This document shows positions 7,255 through 16,886 of a DNA stretch of 64,000 nucleotides, one piece after another. Position 1 is the first letter of the stretch; the number at the start of each line of letters is the position of its first letter. The position numbers and the translations under genes were made by a program. Below the pieces are notes generated by a model. That model saw only the letters and a program-made list of their open reading frames with translations. It was not told where the DNA came from and ran no database searches. Source of the stretch: Microbacterium sp. W4I4 (lineage in GTDB: Bacteria > Actinomycetota > Actinomycetes > Actinomycetales > Microbacteriaceae); the NCBI RefSeq assembly GCF_030816235.1, contig NZ_JAUSXT010000001.1:1612001-1676000 (forward strand), read 5' to 3'.

Positions 7255-8325
7255 ATGAGCGCACCCGACACCACCCTCTTCGAGGGCATCACCTCTCGCA
7301 TCGTCACCACATCACGACTGGCGATGCAGGTGTTCGAACGCGTGGACGACGACCCCGCCGCCGGCCCGCGCAAGACCGTCGTGCTCGTGCACGGCAACGT
7401 CTCGTCGGCGCTGTTCTGGCAGGAGATCATGCTGGCGCTGCCGCGCGATCTGCGGGTGATGGCCCTCGATCTGCGCGGGTTCGGCGGCAGCGGGTCGCAG
7501 CCGGTGGACGCCACTCGCGGGCTGCGCGACTACAGCGACGACATCGCCGCGCTGTTCGACGAACTCGGCATGGTCTCGGCGCACCTGGTCGGCTGGTCGA
7601 TGGGCGGCGGAGTCGTCATGCAGTACGCGTTGGAGCATCCGGTGGTCAGCCTCACCCTGCAGGCGCCGGTCTCGCCCTACGGCTTCGGCGGTACACGCAG
7701 GGACGGCTCTCGACTGACGGACGACGACGCGGGATGCGGCGGCGGCGGCGCCAACCCCGACTTCGTGCAGCGACTGCAGGACGACGACACGAGCGCGGAT
7801 GCGCAGACCTCGCCGCGCAGCGTGTTCCGCTCCAGTTATGTCTCGGCCGGCTACACGTCACCGCACGAGGACGTCTGGGTGGCGTCCATGCTGACGACCT
7901 CCACCGCCGCCGGCAACTACCCCGGCGATGACGTCGCGAGCGAGAACTGGCCCGGCTTCGCGGCCGGCGAGAACGGTGTGCTGAACACGATGGCGCCGCA
8001 GTACTTCAATGCCGCCGGGCTCGTGGACCTCGACGAGAAGCCACCGGTGCTGTGGGTGCACGGCACGGCGGATGCCATCGTCTCGGACGCCTCGTTCTTC
8101 GACCTGAATCACCTCGGCGCACTCGGGATCATCCCGGGCTGGCCCGGCGCCGAGGTCGCACCCGCGCAGGAGATGGTCTCGCAGACCCGCGACGTGCTCG
8201 ATGCCTACGCCGCTGCCGGCGGTGCCGTCACCGAACTGAACTGGGAGGGTGTCGGCCACTCCCCGCACCTGGAGCGCCCGAAGGAGTTCTGCGCGGCGCT
8301 CGTGGCTCACATCGAAGGGGCGTGA
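7255..8325 (+). CDS. Alpha/beta-fold hydrolase
   Basis: A 356-residue alpha/beta hydrolase. The oxyanion region VLVHGNVSSALFW, the nucleophile elbow GWSMGG, the acid region VHGTADAIVSD and the C-terminal catalytic His in GVGHSPHLE are all present. An unusually long cap region (roughly residues 145-250, with FGGTRRDGSRLTDDD and CGGGGANPDF) sits between the core halves, as in some actinobacterial esterases and epoxide-hydrolase-like proteins. The substrate is unknown. GAAGGAACGACG before the ATG supports the start. The gene stands alone between trkA and converging proC. Confidence 0.85.
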   Translation: MSAPDTTLFEGITSRIVTTSRLAMQVFERVDDDPAAGPRKTVVLVHGNVSSALFWQEIMLALPRDLRVMALDLRGFGGSGSQPVDATRGLRDYSDDIAALFDELGMVSAHLVGWSMGGGVVMQYALEHPVVSLTLQAPVSPYGFGGTRRDGSRLTDDDAGCGGGGANPDFVQRLQDDDTSADAQTSPRSVFRSSYVSAGYTSPHEDVWVASMLTTSTAAGNYPGDDVASENWPGFAAGENGVLNTMAPQYFNAAGLVDLDEKPPVLWVHGTADAIVSDASFFDLNHLGALGIIPGWPGAEVAPAQEMVSQTRDVLDAYAAAGGAVTELNWEGVGHSPHLERPKEFCAALVAHIEGA

Positions 8326-8336
8326 GTCAGGCAGGC

Positions 8337-9176
8337 TCAGCTGCCGGCGGCGAGCTCCTGGGCACGCGCCAGGGCGGCGGCCGTCGCACGGGCGAACATG
8401 TCGTCGAGCTGTGCGTCCTGCATGACGGCGACGGCCCGCTCGGTCGTTCCCTTCGGGCTCGTCACACGGCGACGCAGCTCGGCGGGATCCTCACCGGATG
8501 CCTCGAGCAGGGCCGCCGCGCCGATGAAGGTCTGCTCGGCCATGAGGCGCGAGTCGGCATCCGAGAAGCCCATCCCGGATGCCGCCTTCGTCAGCTCCTC
8601 GATGAGGAGGTACACATACGCGGGGCCCGAGCCCGACACAGTGGACAGCGGGTCGATCTGCGCTTCGGGCACCTCGATGACCGCGCCGACCGTCTCGAAC
8701 AGCGCCCGCACGAGCGCCATGTCCTCGGCGGTGGCCGATGCGCCTGCAGCGATGCCGGTCACGGCTCGCCCCACGGTCGCCGGGGTGTTCGGCATCGAGC
8801 GGACGGCGTGCACGCCCGCGCCCAGAGCATCCGCGAACGTGCCCAGGGTGACCCCCGCGGCAAGGCTCACGACGATGGCATCCTCCCGCAGCACGGGAGC
8901 GATATCGCGCAGCAGATCGGGCACCATCGCCGGCTTGACACCCACCAGCACGATGCGGGCCGCGGCCGCGGCATCCGTGTTCCCGTCTGCGTTCTCCTCC
9001 AGCGCGATGCTCGTGACCCCGGGCAGGGATGCCAGGGCATCCGCTTTCGCGCGAGTCCGATTCGTGGCGACGATGCCGCCGTCGACCGGAACGCCGGAGG
9101 CGACGACCCCCTGCAGGATCGCACCTCCCATCGAACCGGCACCGAGGAATGCGAGGGAGGGAAGCTTGTCGACCAT
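8337..9176 (-). CDS. proC: Pyrroline-5-carboxylate reductase
   Basis: This 279-residue cytoplasmic enzyme makes proline by reducing pyrroline-5-carboxylate with NAD(P)H. It shows the Rossmann start LAFLGAGSMGGAIL, the conserved SMPNTPATVGRAVTGIAAG block and the C-terminal dimer and active-site helices (STVSGSGPAYVYLLIEEL, then the region VTSPKGTTERAV). The length is normal for ProC. On the minus strand TAGGAT lies six bases before the ATG, so the message is probably leaderless. It is divergent from the cation-efflux gene. Confidence 0.95.
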   Translation of the reverse strand: MVDKLPSLAFLGAGSMGGAILQGVVASGVPVDGGIVATNRTRAKADALASLPGVTSIALEENADGNTDAAAAARIVLVGVKPAMVPDLLRDIAPVLREDAIVVSLAAGVTLGTFADALGAGVHAVRSMPNTPATVGRAVTGIAAGASATAEDMALVRALFETVGAVIEVPEAQIDPLSTVSGSGPAYVYLLIEELTKAASGMGFSDADSRLMAEQTFIGAAALLEASGEDPAELRRRVTSPKGTTERAVAVMQDAQLDDMFARATAAALARAQELAAGS

Positions 9177-9241
9177 GCGGCAATCCTACGAGCGTGTCGT
9201 GTCCCCCGGCACTGCGAGGACTGCGTCGTAGACTCGGTGCC

Positions 9242-10213
9242 ATGAGCGCATCCGGTGGCAGCAAGGCGATCGTCGCGGCACTCGTGGCCAATCTGGGCAT
9301 CGCCCTGGCCAAGTTCGTCGCCTGGGCCCTCTCGGGCTCGGCGTCGATGCTCGCCGAGGCGATCCACTCGGTCGCCGACTCCGGCAACCAGCTGCTCCTC
9401 ATGCTCGGTGGCCGCAAGGCCGCGAAGCAGGCAGACCAGGCGCATCCGTTCGGATACGGCCGGGAGCGGTACGTGTCGGCATTCGTCGTGTCGATCGTGC
9501 TCTTCTCCCTCGGCGGACTGTTCGCCGTCTACGAGGGCATCGACAAGCTCACGCATCCGCACGCCATCGATCAGACGTGGTGGTGGCTGCCGCTGGTCGT
9601 GCTGGTGATCGCGATCGGACTGGAGTCGTACTCGCTGCGCACCGCCGTGCGCGAGAGCAACCTGGTGCGCGAGAAGGGCCAGTCCTGGCTGTCGTTCGTG
9701 CGGCGCTCGAAGGCGCCCGAGCTGCCTGTCGTGCTGCTCGAGGACACCGGCGCGCTCACCGGTCTCGCGTTCGCACTGCTCGGGGTGGGCCTCACCCTGA
9801 TCACCGGCAACCCGCTCTTCGACGCGCTGGGCACCCTGATGATCGGTCTGCTGCTCATCGTGATCGCCCTGATCCTGGGCATGGAGACCAAGAGCCTGCT
9901 CGTCGGTGAGGGCGCCAGCACCGCCGACCACGACCTCATCGTCGATGCCATCTCGGGCGGCCCCGATGTGGTCAAGCTCATCCACATGAAGACGCTCTAC
10001 CTCGGACCGGACGAGCTGATGGTGGCGGCGAAGATCGCCCTCACCGCCGACAAGACCGTTCGCGAGGCCGCCGACGACATCGATGAGATCGAACGCCGCA
10101 TCCGCGACGTCGTGCCGGCCGCCCGCGTGATCTACCTGGAACCCGATGTGTACCGCCCGTCTCTCGATCCGGAGCCCCCGACGGACGCGTTCGTTCTGAA
10201 GTCCTCCGACTGA
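9242..10213 (+). CDS. Cation diffusion facilitator family transporter
   Basis: A 323-residue CDF exporter with about six membrane segments. The metal site helix pair can be read in SMLAEAIHSVADSGNQ (His and Asp) and VLLEDTGALTGLAFALLG (Asp). A long cytoplasmic domain follows from about residue 215. The Tyr/Gly-rich HPFGYGRERYVSAF after helix two is typical of the zinc/iron branch. TAGACT lies seven bases before the ATG, consistent with a leaderless start. It lacks the His-rich N terminus of the second CDF protein at the end of the window, so the two probably differ in metal handling. Confidence 0.9.
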   Translation: MSASGGSKAIVAALVANLGIALAKFVAWALSGSASMLAEAIHSVADSGNQLLLMLGGRKAAKQADQAHPFGYGRERYVSAFVVSIVLFSLGGLFAVYEGIDKLTHPHAIDQTWWWLPLVVLVIAIGLESYSLRTAVRESNLVREKGQSWLSFVRRSKAPELPVVLLEDTGALTGLAFALLGVGLTLITGNPLFDALGTLMIGLLLIVIALILGMETKSLLVGEGASTADHDLIVDAISGGPDVVKLIHMKTLYLGPDELMVAAKIALTADKTVREAADDIDEIERRIRDVVPAARVIYLEPDVYRPSLDPEPPTDAFVLKSSD

Positions 10214-10217
10214 CGAC

Positions 10218-11111
10218 GTGGTGATCGACCAGCTGCGGGCCGAGCTCGCGCGCGACGATCTGCCACCCGTGATCGAGCGGAAGCTGCGCGGCCTGATGAC
10301 TGTGCTGGCGAGCGACCCGCAGGCGCAGCTGCAAGCGCTCGCCATGGTCGACCCCGGCCCGCACGCCGTGGTCTCGTTCGGGGACCTCGACACGGCCGAC
10401 CTCGTCGTCTACGTGCTGCACGGCATCGACACCGATCTGCTGGCTTTCGCCGGATGGGCGGATGCCGCGCAGCGACTCTGCGCGGATGTCATCCGCTCGT
10501 GCGTCGCACGCGGCGAGCCCCGCAGGGTCGCGACCGTCGCCTGGTTCGGGTGGGATTCCGGCACGCACGTGTCTGCGCTGGCGACCAGGCACGCCACGGT
10601 CGGCGCCGCCCGGCTGGCGGTCGACATCGACAGGCTGGAGCCGCGCAATCCGCATGCGCATGTCGCGGTGGTCACCTACTCGTACTCGTCGACGCTGCTC
10701 GGCGAGGTGTTCGCCATGAATCTCGGCGAAGACGTGCGCACCGCCTTCTCGATCGCCTCCGCCGGGGTGACCCATGCGGCCGGTGTGGCCCTGGCGGATG
10801 CGATCGCACGCGGAGACCTGACGCTCTACGCCACCGAGAGCGCGAACGACAGCATCGCCCCGCTCGGGCGGCTGGGCCAGCATCCGCTCGACCCGCGCGA
10901 CGTCCGCGGGGTGATCGTCTACGACTGCGACGGAGGCGAAGCTCCCGACCTCGACGGCTCCACCACGATCGGCACCGCCGTCGAGGGACATTCCTCGCAG
11001 ACGTCCATCGATGAGCACGGCGGCCGGCACATCGGGTACTACGACCCACGTGCGCAGGGCTACCTCACGCTGGTCGCCCGACTGGCCGACGCCGCCGTCG
11101 CGGTGCGCTGA
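10218..11111 (+). CDS. DUF1023-like alpha/beta-hydrolase-fold protein
   Basis: A 297-residue protein resembling the DUF1023 alpha/beta-hydrolase family of actinobacteria: DLVVYVLHGIDTDLLAF, VATVAWFGWDS, then VAVVTYSYSSTLLGEVFA. In the family the elbow is usually GHSYGS; here the flanking glycines are replaced (TYSYSST), although the serine and tyrosine stay. Catalysis may be altered or absent. A start at one of two adjacent GTG codons, four bases after the CDF stop, is likely. There is no convincing ribosome site, so translation may be coupled to the transporter gene. Function unknown. Confidence 0.7.
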   Translation: MVIDQLRAELARDDLPPVIERKLRGLMTVLASDPQAQLQALAMVDPGPHAVVSFGDLDTADLVVYVLHGIDTDLLAFAGWADAAQRLCADVIRSCVARGEPRRVATVAWFGWDSGTHVSALATRHATVGAARLAVDIDRLEPRNPHAHVAVVTYSYSSTLLGEVFAMNLGEDVRTAFSIASAGVTHAAGVALADAIARGDLTLYATESANDSIAPLGRLGQHPLDPRDVRGVIVYDCDGGEAPDLDGSTTIGTAVEGHSSQTSIDEHGGRHIGYYDPRAQGYLTLVARLADAAVAVR

Positions 11112-11169
11112 CGCGACACCCCTGCCCGCTCCATCGTGTTCGCAGGGCGCATCTGGCCGCCTCGAACCC

Positions 11170-11187
11170 GCGGATGCGACCATCCGC
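11170..11187. terminator. Hairpin between converging genes
   Basis: A 7-base stem GCGGATG/CATCCGC encloses the loop CGAC between the DUF1023-like gene and the converging tadA gene. It lacks a U tract. Confidence 0.5.
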
Positions 11188-11209
11188 GCCCCACGAAGAC
11201 GGACCGGTC

Positions 11210-11665
11210 CTAGCGCCGCGACTCGAAGAAGTCGCGCAGCAGGGCGGTGGCCTCGTCCGACCGGATGCCGCCGACGACCTCCGCGCGGTACGGCAGGCGT
11301 CGGTCGCGCAGCAGGTCGTACATCGAACCTGCCGCTCCGGCCTTGTCGTCCCAGGCGCCGAAGACCACCCGGCCCACGCGCGCCTGCAGGATCGCGCCGG
11401 CGCACATCACGCAGGGCTCGAGGGTGACCACGAGCGTGTGGTCCTCGAGATTCCAGCCGCCGTGCGCGGCGGCGGCGGCGCGCAGCGCGACGACCTCGGC
11501 GTGGGCGGTGGGATCGTGGGTCTGCTCTCGAAGGTTCAGTCCTTCGCCGACGGTGCGTCCCGTGGCATCCAGGACGACGGCTCCGACCGGCACGTCGCCG
11601 GCGGCACCGGCCTGCACGGCGAGGGCGAGCGCGCGGGCCATCGGCTCGTCGTAGGCAGCGGTCAT
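11210..11665 (-). CDS. tadA: tRNA adenosine(34) deaminase TadA
   Basis: This 151-residue zinc deaminase converts A34 of tRNA-Arg(ACG) to inosine, an essential step for reading CGN codons. The motifs are THAEVVALRAA (His ligand and catalytic Glu) and EPCVMCAGAILQARV (two Cys ligands). The C-terminal ALLRDFFESRR matches the tRNA-binding helix of TadA. TAATCT lies seven bases before the ATG on the minus strand, so the message is probably leaderless. It is divergent from upp with about 95 bases between the starts. Confidence 0.93.
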   Translation of the reverse strand: MTAAYDEPMARALALAVQAGAAGDVPVGAVVLDATGRTVGEGLNLREQTHDPTAHAEVVALRAAAAAHGGWNLEDHTLVVTLEPCVMCAGAILQARVGRVVFGAWDDKAGAAGSMYDLLRDRRLPYRAEVVGGIRSDEATALLRDFFESRR

Positions 11666-11759
11666 GCGTTCGAGATTAGCCGGGTGTCGACCGGAAGGCG
11701 GATGCCTCGATCGCAGAGTCCGTTCCGCCGCGAAGGCCGTGCCCCGGTAATCTGGTCAC

Positions 11760-12392
11760 ATGCGCGTTCATGTGGCCGACCACCCCCTCATCACTCACAA
11801 GCTCACGGTGCTGCGGGATGAGAGGACCTCGTCGCCGGTGTTCCGGCAGCTGACGGAGGAGCTCGTGACGCTGCTCGCCTACGAGGCGACCCGAAGCGTG
11901 CGGGTCACACCGGTCGAGATCCAGACCCCGGTCACCAAGACCATGGGCGTGAAGATCGCCGAACCCCGCCCGATCGTCGTGCCGATCCTGCGCGCCGGTC
12001 TCGGGATGCTGGAGGGCCTGGTCAAGCTCATCCCCACCGCTGAGGTCGGATTCCTCGGGATGGTCCGCGACGACGAGACCTTCGAGCCGACCACGTACGC
12101 CGAGCGGCTGCCCGACGATCTGAGCGACCGGCAGTGCTTCGCCATCGACCCGATGCTCGCCACCGGCGGTTCGCTGGGCGCGGCGATCCAGTTCCTCTTC
12201 AACCGCGGTGCGAAGGATGTCACTGCGATCTGCCTGCTCGGCACTCCCGAGGGCGTTGCGGCGATCGAGAAGCTCGTCGGCGACCGCGACGTGACCCTCG
12301 TGCTCGGAGCGCTCGATGAGCGGCTGAACGAGAAGGGCTACATCGTCCCGGGTCTCGGCGACGCCGGCGACCGCCTGTACGGCACGGTCTGA
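11760..12392 (+). CDS. upp: Uracil phosphoribosyltransferase
   Basis: This 210-residue cytoplasmic salvage enzyme makes UMP from uracil and PRPP. The sequence shows [13 protein letters not shown], the PRPP loop region reading [17 protein letters not shown], and the uracil-binding C-terminal [16 protein letters not shown], all classic for Upp. TAATCT lies six bases before the ATG, consistent with leaderless expression. A perfect hairpin starts immediately after the stop codon. Confidence 0.96.
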   Translation: MRVHVADHPLITHKLTVLRDERTSSPVFRQLTEELVTLLAYEATRSVRVTPVEIQTPVTKTMGVKIAEPRPIVVPILRAGLGMLEGLVKLIPTAEVGFLGMVRDDETFEPTTYAERLPDDLSDRQCFAIDPMLATGGSLGAAIQFLFNRGAKDVTAICLLGTPEGVAAIEKLVGDRDVTLVLGALDERLNEKGYIVPGLGDAGDRLYGTV

Positions 12393-12410
12393 CGCCGACT
12401 CGCGTCGGCG
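12393..12410. terminator. Hairpin terminator after upp
   Basis: A perfect 7-base stem CGCCGAC/GTCGGCG with loop TCGC follows the upp stop directly. It sits between two converging genes. Confidence 0.65.
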
Positions 12411-12434
12411 CGACGGGCGTCACGCGCGGCTCGC

Positions 12435-13203
12435 TCAGACCTCGAGCAGGTAGCCGCGCTCGTCGCCGTAGTGGGTGAATCCCGCACGGGCGAGGATCGG
12501 CGCCGAGGTGCTGATGCGCCCCTTCACGATCGCGGTCGTCGCTCCGAGCGCGGCGCCGTGGCGCAGCCGCTCGGCCAGCACAGCACGGTACGCACCGCGG
12601 CCACGCGCCTCGGGCAGTGTCGCCGCTCCCCACAGCCGCACGAACCCGTCGATGACGGTGCAGCCACCGGTGCTCACGGCGACGTCGTCGACGCGGGCCA
12701 GCATACGTGCGCCCTCGCCGGTCTCGAGGCCGTCCGTCACCTCGGCGAGCTCAGCGCGCAGACCATCCTCGTCGAGCGGATCCTGCTTCCAGACAGGCAC
12801 GTTGATGGCATCCACCTCGCGCACCTGCTCGAGGGTGCGCACCAGCTCGGCGGTGACGTCGTCTGGGACCTCGATCGCGATGCCGTCGATGGGTCGCGCG
12901 AACACCGCGACCGTGTCGATGTGCTCAGCACCGCGGCGCTGCAGCTCGTCTTCCAGGTCGGGATCGTCGGACGCATTGGTCCAGAAGGTCAGCTTCAGTC
13001 TCGCCCCACGCACGCGTGCGCTCGATGGCGTGATCGAGGACCCCTGCGGCATCCTTCGTCGATTCGACCTGTGACGCTTTGACCCCGCCGCCGAAGCGCG
13101 CCGGGTACCGCACGAGCTGCAGCTCGGACTTCTCCTGGTCCCCATCGCGCGGGAACCACACCCAGGCTGCCGAGGCTCGCAGGATGTCGTCGAGAGTGTG
13201 CAT
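12435..13203 (-). pseudogene. GNAT-family acetyltransferase with an apparent +1 frameshift
   Basis: Two adjacent minus-strand frames read as one protein if one base near 12999 is skipped. The first (start ATG at 13203, MHTLDDILRASAAWVWFP) runs to the sequence IERTRAWGE. The second continues LKLTFWTNASDDPDLEDEL and holds the GNAT acetyl-CoA site (ATLPEARGRGAYRAVLAERL) and a normal end (THYGDERGYLLEV). Joined they give about 255 residues. TAGGTT lies seven bases before the ATG, so the start looks real. The break could be a natural mutation, a sequencing error or, less likely, programmed frameshifting. Function of the intact protein is unknown beyond acetyl transfer. Confidence 0.7.
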
Positions 13204-13226
13204 GCCGTCCAACCTATCCGGGCCGG

Positions 13227-16200
13227 TCAGTCGCGATCGGCGCCGACGAGGTGCGCGAAGGCGCTGAGACGGGCCACACCCTCCGGCGTGCACGGCAGGT
13301 CGTCGAGCAGCGCCGGCGAGTGCACCAGATACGCGACGCTCTTCGCCCGCGAGATCGCCACGTTCAGTCTGTTCTGCAGCAGTAGGAACTCGGGGCCGCG
13401 CGGGGCGTCCCGTCCGCTTGATGCCGCGAGCGAGGTGATCGAGACGACGGCCTCCTTGCCCTGGAAGTTGTCGACCGTCCCGACCGGCACATCGGGCAGG
13501 CCCGCGGCGGTCAGCTCCTCATGGATCAGCTGCTTCTGCGCGTTGTACGGGGCGACCACGATGATGTCCGCCTGCGCGAGCGGGCGGGACGAGGCATCCT
13601 CCATCCCGTCGATGTACCCGCGCCCCAGCAGGTCGCGCACGATGCGCACGACCTCGGCGGCCTCCTCGCGCGACTCCGTCGCGTTGCCTCGGTGGCGCAC
13701 GGGCACGATGTGCAGCCCGGGCTCCACGCCGTCGACCACACGGCCCTCGGTGCCCGCGGCGGACGCCAGACGTCCGGCGTAGGCCAGCTTCGACACGGGT
13801 TCGGCGACGGCGGGATGCATCCGCCAGGACTCGGCGAGGAAGTACCCGTGGGCGGGATCGATGACCGCGGATCCGTCCATCACCCAGCCGAGCGCGGACG
13901 TGTCGACGGGCTCGGGATGCGTGCCCTGGCTGACCTGCGGCAGCTGCTGCGGGTCGCCGAGCAGCAGCAGCCGCTTCGCCCCGGCGGATACGGCGATCGT
14001 GGACGCCAGCGAGAACTGGCCCGCCTCGTCGATCACGAGCAGGTCCAGACCCTGCCGGTCCACCCGGCGGGTGTTGCTGAAGTCCCAGGCCGTGCCACCG
14101 ACGACGGCACCGCCCTGGGCGTGCTCGCCGAGGAATGCGGCCATGCCGTCCTTGCGGATGACCGTGTAGGCGGGAGGTGCGGCATCCCGATCCTTCGGAG
14201 ATTTGGCGACGTTCGCTGCGGGAACACCGTCGGCGACGACGCGTTCGAGCAGGTTCTCGACGATGGCGTGCGACTGCGCCACCACCCCGACGCGGAAGCC
14301 GTGCTCGTTCACGAGCCGCGCGATCACCTGCGAACCGGTGTAGGTCTTCCCCGTTCCGGGAGGGCCCTGGACGGCGAGATAGCTGGAGTCGAGATCGAGG
14401 ATGCCGCGGACGATCGCGTCGATCGTGTCGTCGCCGCCATCGGGCAGGCCCGCGCCGGAGACGGTGCGCGGTGCGATGCGGCGCAGGATGTCGGTGGCCG
14501 CGTCAGCCGGGAACCCGGGGGCCGCGCGGTGCACGGATGCCGCCCACTCGTCGATCGCACCCTGCTGCGTGGCGACGTTCGGCGGCGATGCGGGCGCGAG
14601 TGCGACGGGCAGGTCGTCCCAGATCTGGCCCTGCACCGTGCGTTCACGCACCAGGTACCCGTCGTCGAGCACCTCGACGACCTCGACCTCGTGCGGCATG
14701 TGGATCACGCGCGAGGGCCCGGGCGCGTCGAACGGCGTGGGCACGGCGTACAGGGCGAACGGCCGCCCGCCGACGCCCACCGTGCTGCCGGGGGCGACCT
14801 CGCCGCGCAGGCTCAGCAGCCGGGTCTGCGTGCGCTGTCCCTCGGCGACTCCCCAATCCTCGTCGACCGCACTGGAGTCCGCATCGATGCGCAGCACGTC
14901 GCGCGTCGACTCCCAGATCGAGACCGGCTCACGCAGGCGTTGGAAATGTCCCTGCCAGAAGCTCTTCGCCTCGCGCGGGTAGTAGTCGATCGCCGCGGCG
15001 GCGACTCGGAACGCCTCACCGTCACGACCCTCGTGCTGGGCGTGCTGCGCCTCGGCCTGCAGCGCGAGCGACAGCGGCGATGGTTCGTAGGCGCGGGTCT
15101 CCGGATCGTCCGGAGGGGCAGGGAGCACGCCCTCCTGCTTCGCCAGGCCGATCAGCCAGTCGCGCAGTCGGCGGGTGGAGACGCAGTCGTACCGGTTGTA
15201 GTCGGCGAGATCGTCGAGGATCTGCTGCGCCTCGGCATCCTGTCCGGCGTCCGCCAGAGCGCGGGCCTGCACGTACTGGACGATCGAATCGTCGCCCTTC
15301 TGCACGTCGCTGGTGCGCACCTCGGCGCCCATGTACAGCGGCTCGAGCTTCTTGATCGAATAGGAGCGCGAGCCGATGCGCACCGAGCGCAGCACGATCG
15401 GGTACAGGTCGACGAACACACCCTCGCGCAGCAGCCGGTCGACATCGGCCTCCCCCACGCCGTAGCGGGCGGCCATCGCCGACAGGTGCGAGGTCTCGTA
15501 GGGCGCGTAGTGGTAGATGTGCAGGTCGGGATGCGTCTGGCGCCGCAGCTTCACGAACGCGAGGAAGTCCAGCAGCGTCTGCTTCTCGTCGGCGAAGGTG
15601 TGCGCCCACAGCGCGGAGTACTGCTCGTCGTTGTCGATCCAGCCGAACAGGTAGTCGATGCCCCATTGCGGCTTGTCGCCTGGCGACACGACGGGCTCGG
15701 TGTGCAGCGGGTCGCCCTCGAAGTCGAAGAACAGGTCGCCGCGGCTGGGGCGCGGCATCAGGCCGATCGCGCGCGCGGAGACGAGTTCGTACGGCGGGGC
15801 GTCGTGAGGGTCCAGCGCGAGGCCGGCCTGCAGCCGGGCCTGCGACCGCAGTGCGGTGAACGTGTCGGAGTTCATCCCGTCGGGAGCATCGGAGGCCGCC
15901 GCCAGGTCGTCGACGGTTCGGATGCCGGCGGCGCGCAGCCGCTGGCGCTGCACGGGCCGCATCCGGGCGACCATGAGCAGGTCTCGGTGCGCGATCACCT
16001 GCTCATCGCAGGTCGCGCAGCGTCCGCATGCGGTGATCTGCAGGTCGCCGCGGTCGTCGCCCCACGCCAGCGGCGCTCCGGCCGCCCCGGCGGGGATCTC
16101 GCGGTCGGCGATCAGCGCGCGCAGCCGCGCCCGGCGTACATGGAACAGCGGCAGGATGTCTTCGACGCGGTGTGTGCTGGTGGTGCCGTCGCCCAGCAGC

Positions 16201-16730
16201 AGGTCGACCTCATCGGAGCGCGGGATGCCCAGCCTGTCGAGCTGATCGACATATGCCGCCAGCTGCATGAGTGCGGTCGCCCGCGCCGTGCGAGCCAGCT
16301 TGGAGTCCTGCACCCGCCAGCGGTCGTCCTCTCCCCGGGTGATGAAGTCGGCGAAGCCGACGAACTCCGGCGTCGAGAAGGCGGCCTGGAAGACCACGGA
16401 TGCCGGGCTGCGCAGGGCCCGCTCGGTGTCGGCCACTACGGCGTCCAGAGCCTCAGCATCCGTCGATCGGACCTTCGGCAGCGTCACCACACCAGGGCCG
16501 CCGTCGATGGACTCCCCGAGCTCGGTCAGGTACTTCTCCAGCACGGCGACCTCGTGCAGGTCACCGAGCTGTGCTGCCCTGGCGAGCGTGGCGTCCTCCG
16601 GCTCCTCGACGGCGGGAACCCGACCGAGCTTGGCGTCGATCGCCCGCATCCAGGCGAATTCGCACTCCGCTGCCGCCTTCAGGTCGCTGGCGCTCCAGAC
16701 CACCCGGTTCTCCGCTGCGATGACCCGCAC
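13227..16730 (-). CDS. TM0106-type RecB-like nuclease fused to a superfamily 1 helicase
   Basis: A 1167-residue protein. The N-terminal half holds a RecB-type nuclease (start MRVIAAENRVVWSASDLKA, a QDSKLARTARATALMQLAAY block, a CGRCATC pair possibly binding metal, and a later RNase H-like YprB segment around GDLFFDFEGDPL). The C-terminal half is a DNA2/NAM7-like helicase with Walker A QGPPGTGKT near residue 790, Walker B VIDEAGQ near 898, and the motif VAPYNAQKQLI with GTVDNFQGKEA. The domain order matches the TM0106 family, which is widespread in actinobacteria. It probably acts on DNA ends or R-loops in repair, but the true substrate is unknown. Confidence 0.88.
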   Translation of the reverse strand: MRVIAAENRVVWSASDLKAAAECEFAWMRAIDAKLGRVPAVEEPEDATLARAAQLGDLHEVAVLEKYLTELGESIDGGPGVVTLPKVRSTDAEALDAVVADTERALRSPASVVFQAAFSTPEFVGFADFITRGEDDRWRVQDSKLARTARATALMQLAAYVDQLDRLGIPRSDEVDLLLGDGTTSTHRVEDILPLFHVRRARLRALIADREIPAGAAGAPLAWGDDRGDLQITACGRCATCDEQVIAHRDLLMVARMRPVQRQRLRAAGIRTVDDLAAASDAPDGMNSDTFTALRSQARLQAGLALDPHDAPPYELVSARAIGLMPRPSRGDLFFDFEGDPLHTEPVVSPGDKPQWGIDYLFGWIDNDEQYSALWAHTFADEKQTLLDFLAFVKLRRQTHPDLHIYHYAPYETSHLSAMAARYGVGEADVDRLLREGVFVDLYPIVLRSVRIGSRSYSIKKLEPLYMGAEVRTSDVQKGDDSIVQYVQARALADAGQDAEAQQILDDLADYNRYDCVSTRRLRDWLIGLAKQEGVLPAPPDDPETRAYEPSPLSLALQAEAQHAQHEGRDGEAFRVAAAAIDYYPREAKSFWQGHFQRLREPVSIWESTRDVLRIDADSSAVDEDWGVAEGQRTQTRLLSLRGEVAPGSTVGVGGRPFALYAVPTPFDAPGPSRVIHMPHEVEVVEVLDDGYLVRERTVQGQIWDDLPVALAPASPPNVATQQGAIDEWAASVHRAAPGFPADAATDILRRIAPRTVSGAGLPDGGDDTIDAIVRGILDLDSSYLAVQGPPGTGKTYTGSQVIARLVNEHGFRVGVVAQSHAIVENLLERVVADGVPAANVAKSPKDRDAAPPAYTVIRKDGMAAFLGEHAQGGAVVGGTAWDFSNTRRVDRQGLDLLVIDEAGQFSLASTIAVSAGAKRLLLLGDPQQLPQVSQGTHPEPVDTSALGWVMDGSAVIDPAHGYFLAESWRMHPAVAEPVSKLAYAGRLASAAGTEGRVVDGVEPGLHIVPVRHRGNATESREEAAEVVRIVRDLLGRGYIDGMEDASSRPLAQADIIVVAPYNAQKQLIHEELTAAGLPDVPVGTVDNFQGKEAVVSITSLAASSGRDAPRGPEFLLLQNRLNVAISRAKSVAYLVHSPALLDDLPCTPEGVARLSAFAHLVGADRD

Positions 16731-16886
16731 GACGCCCCTCTCCCTTGCCTGTCTCCGACACTATCCGCAGGCACCGACACCGCCTCCGGGCCCGACGCCG
16801 TGCACATGCTTCGCAGGTCGCCGCATCCGCGCTCACGAAGCGTCCATTCGCGCCCCGCGAACGCGCCAGTCAGAGCGGCGGAGCGC

